This document shows, in pieces, positions 44,504-53,505 of a stretch of 64,000 nt of DNA. A program made the position numbers and the translations under genes. Position 1 is the first letter of the stretch, and each line of letters begins with the position of its first letter. Under the pieces are notes generated by a model. It was not told the origin of the DNA. It searched no databases and was given only the letters and a program-made list of their open reading frames with translations. This stretch comes from Planctomycetales bacterium 71-10 (GTDB lineage Bacteria; Planctomycetota; Planctomycetia; Isosphaerales; Isosphaeraceae), in contig MKTT01000098.1 of NCBI GenBank assembly GCA_001898385.1, positions 12,605 through 76,604 of the forward strand, in the 5' to 3' direction.

Positions 44504-46213
44504 TCAGGGCTGGCGCGCGGTGAAGGTCTGGTCGGCCTTCACGTCCCGGAGCGTCGAGGTCTGGCCGCCGGGCCAGGCGATCTCGACCCGCTCGACGATC
44601 GCGGCGGGGCCGAGGCCGAAGTGGAGGTCGAGGGCGTTTTGCGACTGGTGGGTCGAGCCGCTGCGGACTTCCCGAAGCTGCGACTTGCCGCCGGCCGTGA
44701 TGGTGGCGCGGGCGTTGATCGCCGGGCCGCCGGCCTTGTCCAGCAGGCGGAGCTTCAGCCAACGGCCGGCGCGGGGTGTGTCGTTGCGGAGGAGGAGCGG
44801 CGGCGAGTCCATCGCGGTGACGAGCAGGTCGAGGTCGCCGTCGTCGTCGTAGTCGCCGACGGCCAGGCCGCGGGCGGACGCGGCGACCTGGAAGCCGGGG
44901 CCGGCCTCGCGGGAGACGTCCGTCAGCTTGCCGCCGTCGTTGCGGAGCAGGAACGGGAGCTGGCGGTAGGTCTCGGCCAGTTCGGGCGACTGGTCGACCT
45001 GGGGATAGATGTGGCCGTTGACGATGGTCACGTCCACGTCGGCGTCGTGGTCGTAGTCGAAGAAGGCGCAGCCCCACTTCAGGGCGCGGTAGGTGATGGC
45101 CTTCAGGCCGGCGGGGACGGCGACGTCCTGGAAGGCCAGGTCGCCCTCGTTGCGGTAGAGGGTGGCCGTGTCCTGGGCGAACGTGGTGACGAGGACGTCC
45201 TGGCGCAGGTCGCCGTCGAAGTCGGCGGCGTCGACGCCCATGTCGGCCTGGGCGACGCCGTTGCCGTTGACGCCGATGCCGCTCCAGGTGCCGACCTCGG
45301 TGAACGTCCCGCGGCCGTCGTTGCGGTAGAGGAAGTTGGGGTTGGAGTCGTTGGCGACGAAGACGTCGACGTCGCCGTCGCCGTCTAGGTCGGAGGCCAG
45401 CACGCCCAGGCCGTAGGACTCGGCCGTGTCGGTCATGCCGACCTCGTCGGTGGCGTCGGAGAACGTGCCGTCGCCGTGGTTGCGATAGAAGTGGTCCCGG
45501 CCGCCCCGGAGGCCGAACGGGCCGACGAGCACCTTGACCATGTCGCGCCACATCGTCGTCCGCCGGGCGGCGAGGACCTCGTCCATCGTGCAGTCGATGT
45601 AGTTGGCGACGTACAGGTCGAGGTCGCCGTCGCCGTCGGCGTCGAAGAAGGCGGACCCTGCGCCCCAGCCGGGGTCGGCGACGCCGGCCTTCTCGGCGAC
45701 CTCCTCGAACGTGCCGTCGCCCCGGTTGCGATACAGGCGGTTGGGGCCGAAGTTGGTGACGTACAGGTCGACGCGGCCGTCGCCGTCGTAGTCGGCCACG
45801 GAGACGCCGCAGCCCCACGAGTCGTCCCCCACGCCGGCCTCCTCCGTCACGTCCTCGAAGGTCCCATCGCCCTTGTTGCGATACAGGGCGTTGCGGCCCT
45901 TGAGCCGGACCTGCGAGGGATCCTCGTCGAGCGCCCAGGCGTTGACGAGGTAAACGTCCAGCCGGCCGTCGCCGTCATAGTCGACGAACGCGCAGCCGGT
46001 CCCGGTCGACTCCAGGATGTGGTCCTTGTCCGGCCCGCCGCTGACGAGGACCGTGGTCAACCCGGCCTCCTTCGCGACCTCCACGAACCGGGGCGTCGGC
46101 GGGCCGGGCGGTGGCGCGGGGGCCTCGGCCTTCGGGGCGGGCGGCGACGGAGGGGTGGACTCCCCGCAGCCGAGGCAGGCGAGCGACAGGGCGAGCAGAC
46201 GGGGGAGGCGCAC
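44504..46213 (-). CDS. CRTAC1-type FG-GAP/ASPIC-UnbV lipoprotein
   Basis: A 569-residue exported protein. The signal peptide ends in a lipobox (LACLGC). The body is a seven-bladed-type beta-propeller with repeated FG-GAP/VCBS calcium sites: DYDGDGRLDVYLVN, DYDGDGRVDLYVTN, DADGDGDLDLYVAN, DLDGDGDVDVFVAN and DYDDDGDLDLLVTA. Each is followed by an NxGDGTFxDVT blade end. An ASPIC/UnbV domain ends it (LKLRLLDKAGGPAINARATI ... EIAWPGGQTSTL). This family is large in planctomycetes and thought to bind surface partners. The GTG at 46213 has GAGGAT upstream. Its promoter must lie close to the repeat-rich region 46214-46803. Confidence 0.9.
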   Translation of the reverse strand: MRLPRLLALSLACLGCGESTPPSPPAPKAEAPAPPPGPPTPRFVEVAKEAGLTTVLVSGGPDKDHILESTGTGCAFVDYDGDGRLDVYLVNAWALDEDPSQVRLKGRNALYRNKGDGTFEDVTEEAGVGDDSWGCGVSVADYDGDGRVDLYVTNFGPNRLYRNRGDGTFEEVAEKAGVADPGWGAGSAFFDADGDGDLDLYVANYIDCTMDEVLAARRTTMWRDMVKVLVGPFGLRGGRDHFYRNHGDGTFSDATDEVGMTDTAESYGLGVLASDLDGDGDVDVFVANDSNPNFLYRNDGRGTFTEVGTWSGIGVNGNGVAQADMGVDAADFDGDLRQDVLVTTFAQDTATLYRNEGDLAFQDVAVPAGLKAITYRALKWGCAFFDYDHDADVDVTIVNGHIYPQVDQSPELAETYRQLPFLLRNDGGKLTDVSREAGPGFQVAASARGLAVGDYDDDGDLDLLVTAMDSPPLLLRNDTPRAGRWLKLRLLDKAGGPAINARATITAGGKSQLREVRSGSTHQSQNALDLHFGLGPAAIVERVEIAWPGGQTSTLRDVKADQTFTARQP

Positions 46214-46492
46214 GTCGGCGGATCCTCGGGCGAGGGGATTGAGAGGGCGGACTCGGCGCCGCCGCGCGGGACGCGTGGCGGTGGGAGAGGGTCGACGTTG
46301 CGTGGGGGCGGCGCGAAGACCGAACAGGCCGATGACGACGGCCTTCTCTCCTTGAGGGAGAAGGTGGCCCGCAGGGCCGGATGAGGAGTGGCATGACGGG
46401 GGGCCGTCGGACTTCACAAGCCCTCGCCTGGATGAGAGAGCGACGGCGGTCGACCCCTCATCCGGCCTTCGGTCACCTTCTCCCTCAAGGGG

Positions 46493-46750
46493 GCTCTGTC
46501 GAAAACATCCGGGAGGCGAGCGATGAACGGCCTTCCCCCCTCGCGGGGGAAGGTGGCCCGGAGGGCCGGATGAGGGGGACGACGCGCCGGACGGCCGTCG
46601 GATCTCGCGACGGCCGGCATGGGCGGGCCTTTGGGCTCCGAAGGCCCTCGTGCTCCGCGTCCCCCTCATCTGACGCCTTCGGCGTCTGTCTTCCCCCGCG
46701 AGGGGGGAAGACCCTCTGCGACCCGCATCGGCATGTTTTCGACGCAGCAC
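46493..46750. mobile_element. 258-bp MITE-like element with inverted ends and target duplication
   Basis: The insert begins GCTCTGTCGAAAACAT (46493-46508) and ends ATGTTTTCGACGCAGC plus AC (46733-46750). The ends are inverted copies sharing GTCGAAAACAT exactly and about 14 of 16 bases overall. It is flanked by CTCAAGGGG on both sides (46484-46492 and 46751-46759), a target duplication of 7-9 bp; the exact length is uncertain because the border is a run of G. It encodes no transposase, so it would need one in trans. Its middle (about 46521-46713) is another double-hairpin repeat. The parent insertion sequence family was not identified. Confidence 0.75.
46521..46713. repeat. Paired inverted double-hairpin repeat, copy 4, inside the mobile element
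   Basis: The left arm has CCTTCCCCC (46531-46539) pairing GGGGGAAGG (46545-46553), then GGCCC-GGA-GGGCC (46555-46567) and GGATGAGGGGGA. The right arm has TCCCCCTCATC, then GACGCC-TTC-GGCGTC (46672-46686) and CTTCCCCC (46690-46697) pairing GGGGGAAG (46703-46710). It is very close to copy 1 at 8605-8806. In the short right hairpin the third stem base pair region differs between the two while pairing is kept. Confidence 0.85.
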
Positions 46751-46803
46751 CTCAAGGGGAGAAGGCCGTCGTCATCGCATCGCTCGGACGTTCTCGGGGC
46801 GCC

Positions 46804-47334
46804 TCACTCCGGCGCGACGGCGGCCTCGAACGCCTTGTTCAGCTCCGTCCCCAGGGCGGCGAGGTCGGCCTTCTCGTCGGCGCGGGCGATCTTGGCAGCG
46901 ACGTCGAGGAGGGCCTTCTTCTCGCGGTTCGTGACCCAGATGTAGTCGTCCTTGGTCTCGGCGTCGGTGTTGTGCGTGTGGCCGGCCTTGGCGAGGCGCT
47001 GGCGGATGGCCTGGATGGCCTTGTCGCCCTCGTTGGCGACGTTCGTGACCTCGGCCGCGGCGGCCTCCAGGTGGGCGACGCGGTGCGCGGCGTCCTTGGC
47101 GGCGGCCTTCAGGTGCTCCTGCGCCGCCATCTCGTAGCCGATGAGGATGCTCTTCACCAACTCATCCTCGGTCGCCTCGATCTCGATGATCGCCGTGGCC
47201 AGGTGCTCGTAGGTCGTCGCCGCGGCCTTCGAGGCGGCCCCGTGGCCTTTGGGGTCGGCCGGTTGCTGCGAGCGGGCCGCCTGATAGCCGATGAACAGGG
47301 TGCCGACGACCGCGACGGGGAGCAGGGAACGCAT
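46804..47334 (-). CDS. Secreted helical hypothetical protein
   Basis: A 176-residue protein with a signal peptide (MRSLLPVAVVGTLFIGYQAARS). The mature part is almost all helical and Ala/Glu/Lys rich (TTYEHLATAIIEIEATEDELVKSILIGYEMAAQEHLKAA in outline), in the style of four-helix or coiled-coil periplasmic proteins. It has one GHTHNTDAETKDDYIWVT loop with His residues. No family is recognised. GGAG lies eight bases before the ATG at 47334. It ends close to the nested repeat region. Confidence 0.65.
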   Translation of the reverse strand: MRSLLPVAVVGTLFIGYQAARSQQPADPKGHGAASKAAATTYEHLATAIIEIEATEDELVKSILIGYEMAAQEHLKAAAKDAAHRVAHLEAAAAEVTNVANEGDKAIQAIRQRLAKAGHTHNTDAETKDDYIWVTNREKKALLDVAAKIARADEKADLAALGTELNKAFEAAVAPE

Positions 47335-47468
47335 GGGGAGGCTCCGTAAGATGATGCGGATTCGGTGTCGGGGAGACGGGACGTCTTTCGCACGATCGGC
47401 CCGGACGGGCCGCGTCTTCACGTTGTATGCCGCCCCGACGCCCGTGTCCAGGAGGCCGAGGGGTTCGG

Positions 47469-47870
47469 TCAGGCGTCGAGGAAGTCGGCCTGGGCGTCCC
47501 GGATGTCCGCGGCCAGGCGCTCGGGCTCGACGGTGACGGCGCGGCCTTCGGGCGTGGGGGGGACGGCGACCTTCCGCCCGTCACGCACCATGCCCGGGGT
47601 CCACTTCTCCAGCCAGTCGTCCATCGCGATCGCCCTGGGGCGGCATCCGGCCCACTCGCCGATGCAGAGGGCCTGCACGAACGCCGCGGCCGGCCAGACC
47701 GGGACCAGTTCGCGCCCGGCGTCGTCGGCCAGCAACTTCCAGCCGTCGCCGTCGCCGAGGCTCCAGATTTCGCCCCAATCGGCGACCCTCCGGACGAAAT
47801 GGCTGTAGCGATCCGGCCCCGACAGCTTGAAGACGGCGGCGATTTCCTTCCCGTTCGCGACGTAACTCAT
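47469..47870 (-). CDS. DUF2750-domain protein
   Basis: A 133-residue cytoplasmic protein that resembles DUF2750. It has RYSHFVRRVADWGEIWSLGDGDGW near the start, a LVPVWPAAAFVQALCIGEWAGC centre and an AIAMDDWLEKWTPGMVRDGRKVAVPPTP end. DUF2750 proteins have no known function and may act like immunity or accessory proteins near variable genes. It diverges from the asparagine synthetase gene. Confidence 0.7.
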   Translation of the reverse strand: MSYVANGKEIAAVFKLSGPDRYSHFVRRVADWGEIWSLGDGDGWKLLADDAGRELVPVWPAAAFVQALCIGEWAGCRPRAIAMDDWLEKWTPGMVRDGRKVAVPPTPEGRAVTVEPERLAADIRDAQADFLDA

Positions 47871-48028
47871 GGCCTTCCCCCGGCGTGTTCCGGTCGGACC
47901 GCGGCCATGCTCGCGCGGAGGCGTCGCGCCGTCAAGGGGGGGCTATCGCAAAACCCGAGCCGTGCGTTACCCTGATCCGGCGGGAGCGACGTCGCGAGGG
48001 TCGGGCGGACGAAGGAGCCGGCGGCGGC

Positions 48029-49915
48029 ATGTGCGGGATCGCGGGGTTCGTCAACGGCGGCGGGCGCGAGGCCGACCGCGCCATCATCGAGGCCATGACC
48101 GCCACGCTCGCCCACCGCGGGCCCGACGGCGACGGGATCCACGTCCTCGGCCCCGTCGCGCTCGGCCACCGGCGGCTCTCCATCATCGACGTCGAAGGCG
48201 GGGCCCAGCCGCTCGCCAACGAGGACGATTCGATCTGGATCGTCTACAACGGCGAACTCTACAACGAGCCCGACCTCAAGCCGGCCCTCGAAGCCAAGGG
48301 CCACCGCTACCGCACCCGATGCGATACCGAGACCCTCGTCCACCAGTACGAGGAGGACGGCGAGGCGTTCGTCGAGCGGCTCAACGGCATGTTCGCCCTG
48401 GCGATCTGGGACGGCCCCCGGCGCCGCCTGGTCCTGGCCCGCGACCGCATGGGCCAGAAGCCGCTCTACTACGCCGAACTCCCCGGCGGCGGCCTGGCGT
48501 TCGCCTCCGAGCCCAAGGCCCTGCTCCAGCACCCCGACGTCCCCCGCGACCTCGACCCCGACGGCCTCGCCCGCTACCTGTTCTATGAATACGTGCCCGC
48601 GCCTTACTCCATCTGGCGGGGCGTCCGCAAGCTCCCGCGCGGCCACGTCCTGACCTGGGACGACGGCCGCGTACGCGTCTCTCGGTATTTCCCCCAACCC
48701 GGCGACCCTCGGGATCCGGTCCCGCCGACCTTCACGGCGGCCGCCGACTGGTTCTGGATGTCGCTCCGGGGGGCGGTCGCTCGACACCTTCGCTCCGACG
48801 TCCCCCTGGGGGTCTTCCTCTCCGGCGGCGTCGACTCGTCGAGCATCGCCGCGGCCGTCTGCGAGACCCTACCACCGGAGAGGGTCCACACATTCTCCAT
48901 CGGCTTCGAGGACCCCAGCTTCGACGAGAGCGCCCACGCGCGGGCCGTCGCCGAGTTCCTGGGGACCGACCACCACGAGCGCACCTTCTCCGCCGAGAGC
49001 GTGATGGAACTGCTGCCGCAGGTCGCCGGCTGGCTCGACGAGCCGTTCGGCGACGCCTCCATCCTGCCGACGCACCTCCTCAGCCGGTTCGCCCGCGAGC
49101 ACGTCACCGTGGCCCTGGGCGGCGACGGGGCGGACGAATTGATCGCCGGCTATCCCACGTTCGAGGCCGAGCGCGCCGCCCGGATCTATCGCGGCCTCCC
49201 CCGCCCCGCTCGCGCGCTGGCCGAGGCGGTCGCGGGCCGGCTGCCGGTCGACCACCGCAACTTCTCGTTCGACTTCAAGCTCAAGCAGTTCCTCCGCGGC
49301 GCCGCCGAGCCCCCCGCCCTCGCCCACCAGCGCTGGCTGGGCTCGTTCTCCGGCCCCGAACTGGCCCGGCTGTTCGTCCATACGCCGTTGGACGTCGAGG
49401 CCGAGCACGCCGCCCTCGCCGACCGCCTCGCCGCCGAGATCCCCGGCGACCCGCTCGGCCGCTCGTTGGAGCTGTACCAGGAGACGTATCTCCCCGAGGA
49501 CATCCTCACGAAGGTCGACCGCGCCAGCATGGCCTGCGGCCTGGAAGTCCGCGCCCCGTTCCTCGACGCCGTCCTGGTCGACGAGGTCCGGTCGCTGCCG
49601 TCGAATTACAAGTACGGCAAGGGGACCACCAAGCGCCTGCTCAAGCGAGCCGTCTCCGACAGGCTGCCGGCCTCGATCCTGGAGCGGCCCAAGAAGGGCT
49701 TCGGCATCCCCGTCGCCCGCTGGCTCCGCGGCCCGCTCGCCCCCCTGCTCGACCGCCTCCTGGCCCCCGACCGCCTGCGCTCGCAGGGCCTCTTCCGCCC
49801 CGAGGAGGTCGCCCGCCGGATCCGCGAGCACCGCGACGGCGTCCGCGACCACCGCAAGCCGCTCTGGACGTTGCTGATGTTCCAACTCTGGTATGAACGG
49901 TGGGTTGAAGGATGA
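48029..49915 (+). CDS. asnB: Asparagine synthetase (glutamine-hydrolysing) type
   Basis: A 628-residue two-domain enzyme. The N-terminal glutaminase is of the Ntn type with Cys2 as nucleophile (MCGIAGFVNGG) and RRLSIIDVEGGAQPL, VYNGELYN and the GMFALAIWD blocks. The synthetase domain has the ATP pyrophosphatase P-loop FLSGGVDSSSIAAAV, SIGFEDPSFDES, and ALGGDGADELIAGYPTF. It transfers ammonia from glutamine to the beta-carboxyl of aspartate. AsnB-like relatives are also used to modify surface sugars or peptides, so the substrate need not be free aspartate. GAAGGAG lies upstream of the ATG at 48029. Its stop overlaps the next gene's ATG (ATGA). Confidence 0.9.
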   Translation: MCGIAGFVNGGGREADRAIIEAMTATLAHRGPDGDGIHVLGPVALGHRRLSIIDVEGGAQPLANEDDSIWIVYNGELYNEPDLKPALEAKGHRYRTRCDTETLVHQYEEDGEAFVERLNGMFALAIWDGPRRRLVLARDRMGQKPLYYAELPGGGLAFASEPKALLQHPDVPRDLDPDGLARYLFYEYVPAPYSIWRGVRKLPRGHVLTWDDGRVRVSRYFPQPGDPRDPVPPTFTAAADWFWMSLRGAVARHLRSDVPLGVFLSGGVDSSSIAAAVCETLPPERVHTFSIGFEDPSFDESAHARAVAEFLGTDHHERTFSAESVMELLPQVAGWLDEPFGDASILPTHLLSRFAREHVTVALGGDGADELIAGYPTFEAERAARIYRGLPRPARALAEAVAGRLPVDHRNFSFDFKLKQFLRGAAEPPALAHQRWLGSFSGPELARLFVHTPLDVEAEHAALADRLAAEIPGDPLGRSLELYQETYLPEDILTKVDRASMACGLEVRAPFLDAVLVDEVRSLPSNYKYGKGTTKRLLKRAVSDRLPASILERPKKGFGIPVARWLRGPLAPLLDRLLAPDRLRSQGLFRPEEVARRIREHRDGVRDHRKPLWTLLMFQLWYERWVEG

Positions 49916-50490
49916 GGCCGATCGGGAGATGGACGGTCGCGATTCGCCCGCTCCTGGATCATCGCCGCCTTCGGAGACCTACGGCGGTCGAGATGACGGC
50001 CATCGCGCTCGTCGTCGGCTGGTTCACCTGGTTCATTTTCTATCTCGGCGACGCGCCGCCGTCCGGCGACCGGGTCCCGAAGCAGCCGCCCGACGAGTCG
50101 AGACGCCTTCGCCACCCCTCGGGCTTCTCGTTCGTGGCCCCGCCCCACTGGAACCTCGACGCTTTCGACGACGACTCGATCCGCATGTCGCCCGCCTACG
50201 TCGACGTCGCGGTGAGGCGTGCCACGGCCATCCTGGAGGTCTCTCGGCTGGGGGCCGAACGACCAACCGCGACGGAGGCGCTGAGCCGCGTCGTCTTCCT
50301 CGGAGACGAGGCTTTCGAAAAGATGGAGGTGTGTCGCAAGTCGTCGTTCGACGATCCGGCCTGGTCTCACTATGACTTGTACGTCCATCATGGTGATAAC
50401 TGGTATTACGTGGGCTACGGAGTCGCCGAAGAACGGCCCGTATTGCCGGTCGAGATGAGGTCGTATCTGGAAACCCTGCGTTGGGAATGA
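49912..50490 (+). CDS. Single-pass membrane hypothetical protein coupled to asnB
   Basis: A 192-residue protein with an N-terminal basic region, one transmembrane helix (TAIALVVGWFTWFIFYLG, about residues 29-46) and an outer domain. The outer domain (HPSGFSFVAPPHWNLDAFDD ... EKMEVCRKSSFDDPAWSHYDLYV ... WYYVGYGV) resembles the small PsbP/DUF1795-like fold used by many planctomycete envelope proteins. The link to that fold is weak. Its start overlaps the asnB stop by four bases. No function is proposed. Confidence 0.65.
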   Translation: MRPIGRWTVAIRPLLDHRRLRRPTAVEMTAIALVVGWFTWFIFYLGDAPPSGDRVPKQPPDESRRLRHPSGFSFVAPPHWNLDAFDDDSIRMSPAYVDVAVRRATAILEVSRLGAERPTATEALSRVVFLGDEAFEKMEVCRKSSFDDPAWSHYDLYVHHGDNWYYVGYGVAEERPVLPVEMRSYLETLRWE

Positions 50491-50575
50491 GGACGGGAAA
50501 GGTGATGCTCGCGGGACGACGCCTCAATCCTTGGGCGTCGACCGGATATCGCAATACCAGTGATCAAGGAACAGG

Positions 50576-51316
50576 ATGAGGATCCTCGTCGTCTCCGACC
50601 TCCACGGCAACCGCGCGGCCATCGAGGCCGTCGCCGAGCCGCACGACGTCTGCTTCTGCCTCGGCGACCTGGTCGACTACGGCCCAGAGCCCGCCGCGTG
50701 CATCCGATGGGCCATGGCCAACGCCCACTACGCCGTGCGCGGGAACCACGACCACGGCGTCGCCCAGGAGGTCCCCGTCACCGGCGACGCGGGCTTCCGC
50801 TACCTCACCCGCGTCACCCGGCCCGACATGTGGGAGGCCCTCGACGCCGAGGAGCGCACGTACCTGCTGCAACTCCCCGTCACGCAGCGGGTGACGATCG
50901 GCGACGTCCGGTTCCTCCTCGTCCACGCCACCCCCCGAGACCCGCTGGACGAATACCTCCTCCGCGACGAGGCCGCCTGGGCCCGTCGGCTGGAGTCCGT
51001 CGACGCCGACGTCGTCTGCGTGGGCCACTCGCACATGCAGTTCAAGCTCAGGGTCGGCGACAAGACCGTGCTCAACCCCGGCAGCGTCGGCCTCCCCCGC
51101 GACGGCGACCCCCGCGTCGCCTACGCCGTCATCGAGGACGGCCGGATCGAGCTGAAGCGCGTCCCCTACCCCGTCGAGGAGACCGTGGCGTCGATCCAGT
51201 CCGCCCCCTGGCCCGACCGGGCGAAGGCGATGCTGACCCACGTCGTCCGCAACGGCCGGCTGCCCCAGCCGGCGAGCTTCGCGGAGCCGTCGGCGACCGC
51301 CGACGGCGAGGGCTGA
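50576..51316 (+). CDS. YfcE-type calcineurin-like metallophosphoesterase
   Basis: A 246-residue phosphoesterase with the standard two-metal motifs: VSDLHGNRAAIEAV (D8, H10), CLGDLVDYGP (GD), VRGNHDHG (GNHD), VHATPRDP and VGHSHMQF (GHSH). NPGSVGLPRDGDPRVAY closes the active site. Cytoplasmic; it hydrolyses phosphodiesters or phosphomonoesters. It may belong to the group that acts on cyclic nucleotides or nucleic acid ends, but the sequence does not say which. A good ribosome-binding site (AGGAACAGG) lies a few bases before the ATG. It stands 85 bases from the gene before it. Confidence 0.88.
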   Translation: MRILVVSDLHGNRAAIEAVAEPHDVCFCLGDLVDYGPEPAACIRWAMANAHYAVRGNHDHGVAQEVPVTGDAGFRYLTRVTRPDMWEALDAEERTYLLQLPVTQRVTIGDVRFLLVHATPRDPLDEYLLRDEAAWARRLESVDADVVCVGHSHMQFKLRVGDKTVLNPGSVGLPRDGDPRVAYAVIEDGRIELKRVPYPVEETVASIQSAPWPDRAKAMLTHVVRNGRLPQPASFAEPSATADGEG

Positions 51317-51426
51317 TCGTCGCCCCGCCGCCCCCTTGTGCGGCCCTGTCGCGCCCCATACGATCGCGCCGTCGCGGGGCGGCGATCCCCGCACGAACCA
51401 GATATCTCGAAGCGACGGGGCTACCG

Positions 51427-53268
51427 ATGAGCGACGCGCGGCAAGACTTCTCGCGGACCGGCATCTTCAAGGCGTTCGTCCTGCCGGCGGCCCTCGTCTT
51501 CCTCATCCCCGTCGTCTCGCTCCTCTTCTTCCGTCACGCCCAGGGCCGATTCGACGCCCAAACTCTCGAATCGATCCGGCAAGAGATCCAGGCGGACGAG
51601 GCGCTCTCCCCCGAACAGCGGGCGAAGGCGATCGAGCACTTCGCCGCGCATCCGTACTCCGAGATGATCCAGAGCGAGCCGTTCGCCTCCCAGGCCGACT
51701 CGACGATCCGGTTTTACTACGCCACGTTCCGCTGGATGATCCGGCTCGCGGTCGCGTCGATCGTCGCCGGGGCGGCGGTGTTCGCGCTGGCGGCCGTCTT
51801 CCTGCTGCTCTCGCGGCGTTCGCAGCGGGCCCAGTACTTGAGCCTGGCGTCCGGCTGGCAGGTCCTCCGGCTCTTCGGGGCGTTCCAGGTGGTGGCCCAG
51901 GGGGCCATGGTCCTCGCGCTGTCGTTCTGGGTCACGGCGCTCTGGTTCCACGTCTATTCCCTCAAGCTGATCGTCATCGCCGGCGTGCTGGCGGTCGGCG
52001 GGGCTTTCGCCGTCCTCAAGGCGATCTTCCAGAGGCCGTCCGTCGATTTCCACGTCGACGGCAAGGTCGTGGACCCGGGCGGCTCCCCCCGCCTCTGGCG
52101 GGACCTCCAGGCGATCTGCGACAAGGTCGGCACCAGGAGGCCCGACAACGTCGTCATCGGGGTCGACGACAACTTCTTCGTGACCGAGGCCCCGGTCCAC
52201 GTCGACGGCGCGGTCTGCCGGGGCCGCACCCTGTTCGCGAGCCTCGGCCTTTTGAAGCAGATGTCCGGCGCGGAGGCCGACGCCGTCCTGGCGCACGAGA
52301 TGGCCCACTTCAGCGGCGACGACACGCTGTACTCCCGCAAGACCGCCCCCCTGCTCGCCCGGTTCGACAACTACCTGGCCGCGCTGGAGAACAACCCCGT
52401 GGCCGCGCCGGTCTTCGCCTTCATGCGCGGCTTCCGCGCCCTGTTCGAACTGGCCCGGGGCGAGCAGAGCCGGGACCGGGAGTTCCGCGCCGATCGCATC
52501 GCGGCCGAGGCCACCTCGCCCCGCGACGCGGCGTCGGCCCTGCTGCGGGTCACGGCCTACTCGGACTTCCGGTCCAAGATCCAGCAGGACCTCTTCGGCC
52601 GGGAACGGGCCCTGGAGGTCGCCGACGTCTCCGCGCGGCTGGAGGCCGGGTTCCACGAGCACGCCCGGGGGTTCGCCTCCAAACCGGACCTGGAGCAGCT
52701 CTCGACGTCCCACCCGTTCGACAGCCACCCGACGCTGGCCCGGCGGCTGGAGGCCCTGGGCGTCCCCCTCCAGTCGGGCGACGTCCCCGCGATGCTCGCC
52801 GAGCCCGGCGACGGTCGCTGGTACGCCGCGATCGACGACGCCGAGGAGGTCGAGCGCGGGATGTGGGCGGAGTTCGAGCGGGCCTTCCGCGACCTGCACG
52901 AGGGGACGCTCCCCTACCGCCTCCTCCCCGAGACCGACGAGGAGCGCGAGATCGTGACCCGGTCGTTCCCGGACGTCGTCTTCGAAGGCAAGAAGGGCCC
53001 GATGACCCTCCGCTGCGACGCCGTCCAGTTCGCCGACTGGCCCACCCCGATCGCCTTCTCCGAGGTCCTCGGCCTCAGCCTCGACGGCCACGACCTGGTC
53101 ATCAGCTACAATCGGCACGGGGCCAAGACGACCTCCATCCCGACCAAGGGGTTCGGCGCCCGCCAGGCCGAGGCGATCCAGGCCGTCGGGGCCTACTACG
53201 GCCGCTACCTGGCCGCCGCCTCCCACCGCGACGAGAAGCAGGCCGAGGCCGACCCCGAGCCGGTGTGA
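51427..53268 (+). CDS. M48-family membrane zinc protease
   Basis: A 613-residue protein. It has an N-terminal membrane helix (AFVLPAALVFLIPVVSLLFF), two or three more (about residues 104-130, 150-200), and a zinc protease domain with HEMAH (His290-Glu291-x-x-His294). A third metal ligand comes from the EFRADRIAAEATS region. The C-terminal part after about residue 420 is soluble and unassigned. M48 (HtpX/Ste24-like) proteases cut membrane proteins, often for quality control. The length exceeds the usual about 290-400 residues of HtpX because of the extra parts. It ends 238 bases before the rpsJ start, before the ribosomal operon promoter. Confidence 0.85.
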   Translation: MSDARQDFSRTGIFKAFVLPAALVFLIPVVSLLFFRHAQGRFDAQTLESIRQEIQADEALSPEQRAKAIEHFAAHPYSEMIQSEPFASQADSTIRFYYATFRWMIRLAVASIVAGAAVFALAAVFLLLSRRSQRAQYLSLASGWQVLRLFGAFQVVAQGAMVLALSFWVTALWFHVYSLKLIVIAGVLAVGGAFAVLKAIFQRPSVDFHVDGKVVDPGGSPRLWRDLQAICDKVGTRRPDNVVIGVDDNFFVTEAPVHVDGAVCRGRTLFASLGLLKQMSGAEADAVLAHEMAHFSGDDTLYSRKTAPLLARFDNYLAALENNPVAAPVFAFMRGFRALFELARGEQSRDREFRADRIAAEATSPRDAASALLRVTAYSDFRSKIQQDLFGRERALEVADVSARLEAGFHEHARGFASKPDLEQLSTSHPFDSHPTLARRLEALGVPLQSGDVPAMLAEPGDGRWYAAIDDAEEVERGMWAEFERAFRDLHEGTLPYRLLPETDEEREIVTRSFPDVVFEGKKGPMTLRCDAVQFADWPTPIAFSEVLGLSLDGHDLVISYNRHGAKTTSIPTKGFGARQAEAIQAVGAYYGRYLAAASHRDEKQAEADPEPV

Positions 53269-53290
53269 CGCCCGGCCGACGTCGACCGGC

Positions 53291-53308
53291 CCCCGCGGCG
53301 TCGCGGGG
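53291..53308 (+). other. GC-rich hairpin after M48 protease gene
   Basis: CCCCGCG (53291-53297), loop GCGT, CGCGGGG (53302-53308), a perfect 7-bp stem 22 bases past the M48 stop codon. It lacks a U-tract, so it may be a weak or factor-dependent terminator, insulating the ribosomal operon promoter about 100 bases further on. Confidence 0.4.
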
Positions 53309-53404
53309 CGAGTCGCCCCGGCGGGTGCAAGGCCGAGACGCCCGAGCGGCCGGAGAAGCGGTCCGATCGCGCGGGCATTTGCGAGGAAACGGGGAGGACG
53401 GCGG

Positions 53405-53433
53405 TTGACGAATCGCGGGGTCGGCTTTACACT
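53405..53433 (+). promoter_or_regulatory. Promoter of the S10-spc ribosomal protein operon
   Basis: TTGACG (53405-53410), a 17-base spacer, TACACT (53428-53433). The -35 matches the consensus at five of six positions. The start would be near 53440, about 65 bases before rpsJ. It is the only strong promoter seen ahead of the cluster, which here is not preceded by fusA or tuf. Confidence 0.75.
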
Positions 53434-53505
53434 CTTACTTTCCTGCGTGATGGGCGAGCTGGCGGGACGGACCCGCCGTCGGATCAGCCGGGTTCTTGGA
53501 AGGAC

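Larger units (their letters stand above)
46330..46777. repeat. Paired inverted double-hairpin repeat, copy 3, interrupted
   Basis: The left arm (46330-46386) reads GATGACGACGGCC, hairpin TTCTCTCC-TTG-AGGGAGAA, hairpin GGCCC-GCA-GGGCC, then GGATGAGG. The right arm starts at about 46454 (CCCCTCATCC, GGCCTTCGGTC, ACCTTCTCCCTCAAGG), stops at 46492, and resumes at 46751 (CTCAAGGGGAGAAGGCCG TCGTCATC, written with a break) to 46777. The 258 bases between are a foreign insert. With the insert removed, the right arm matches the left arm with about two mismatches in forty bases. Confidence 0.85.
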
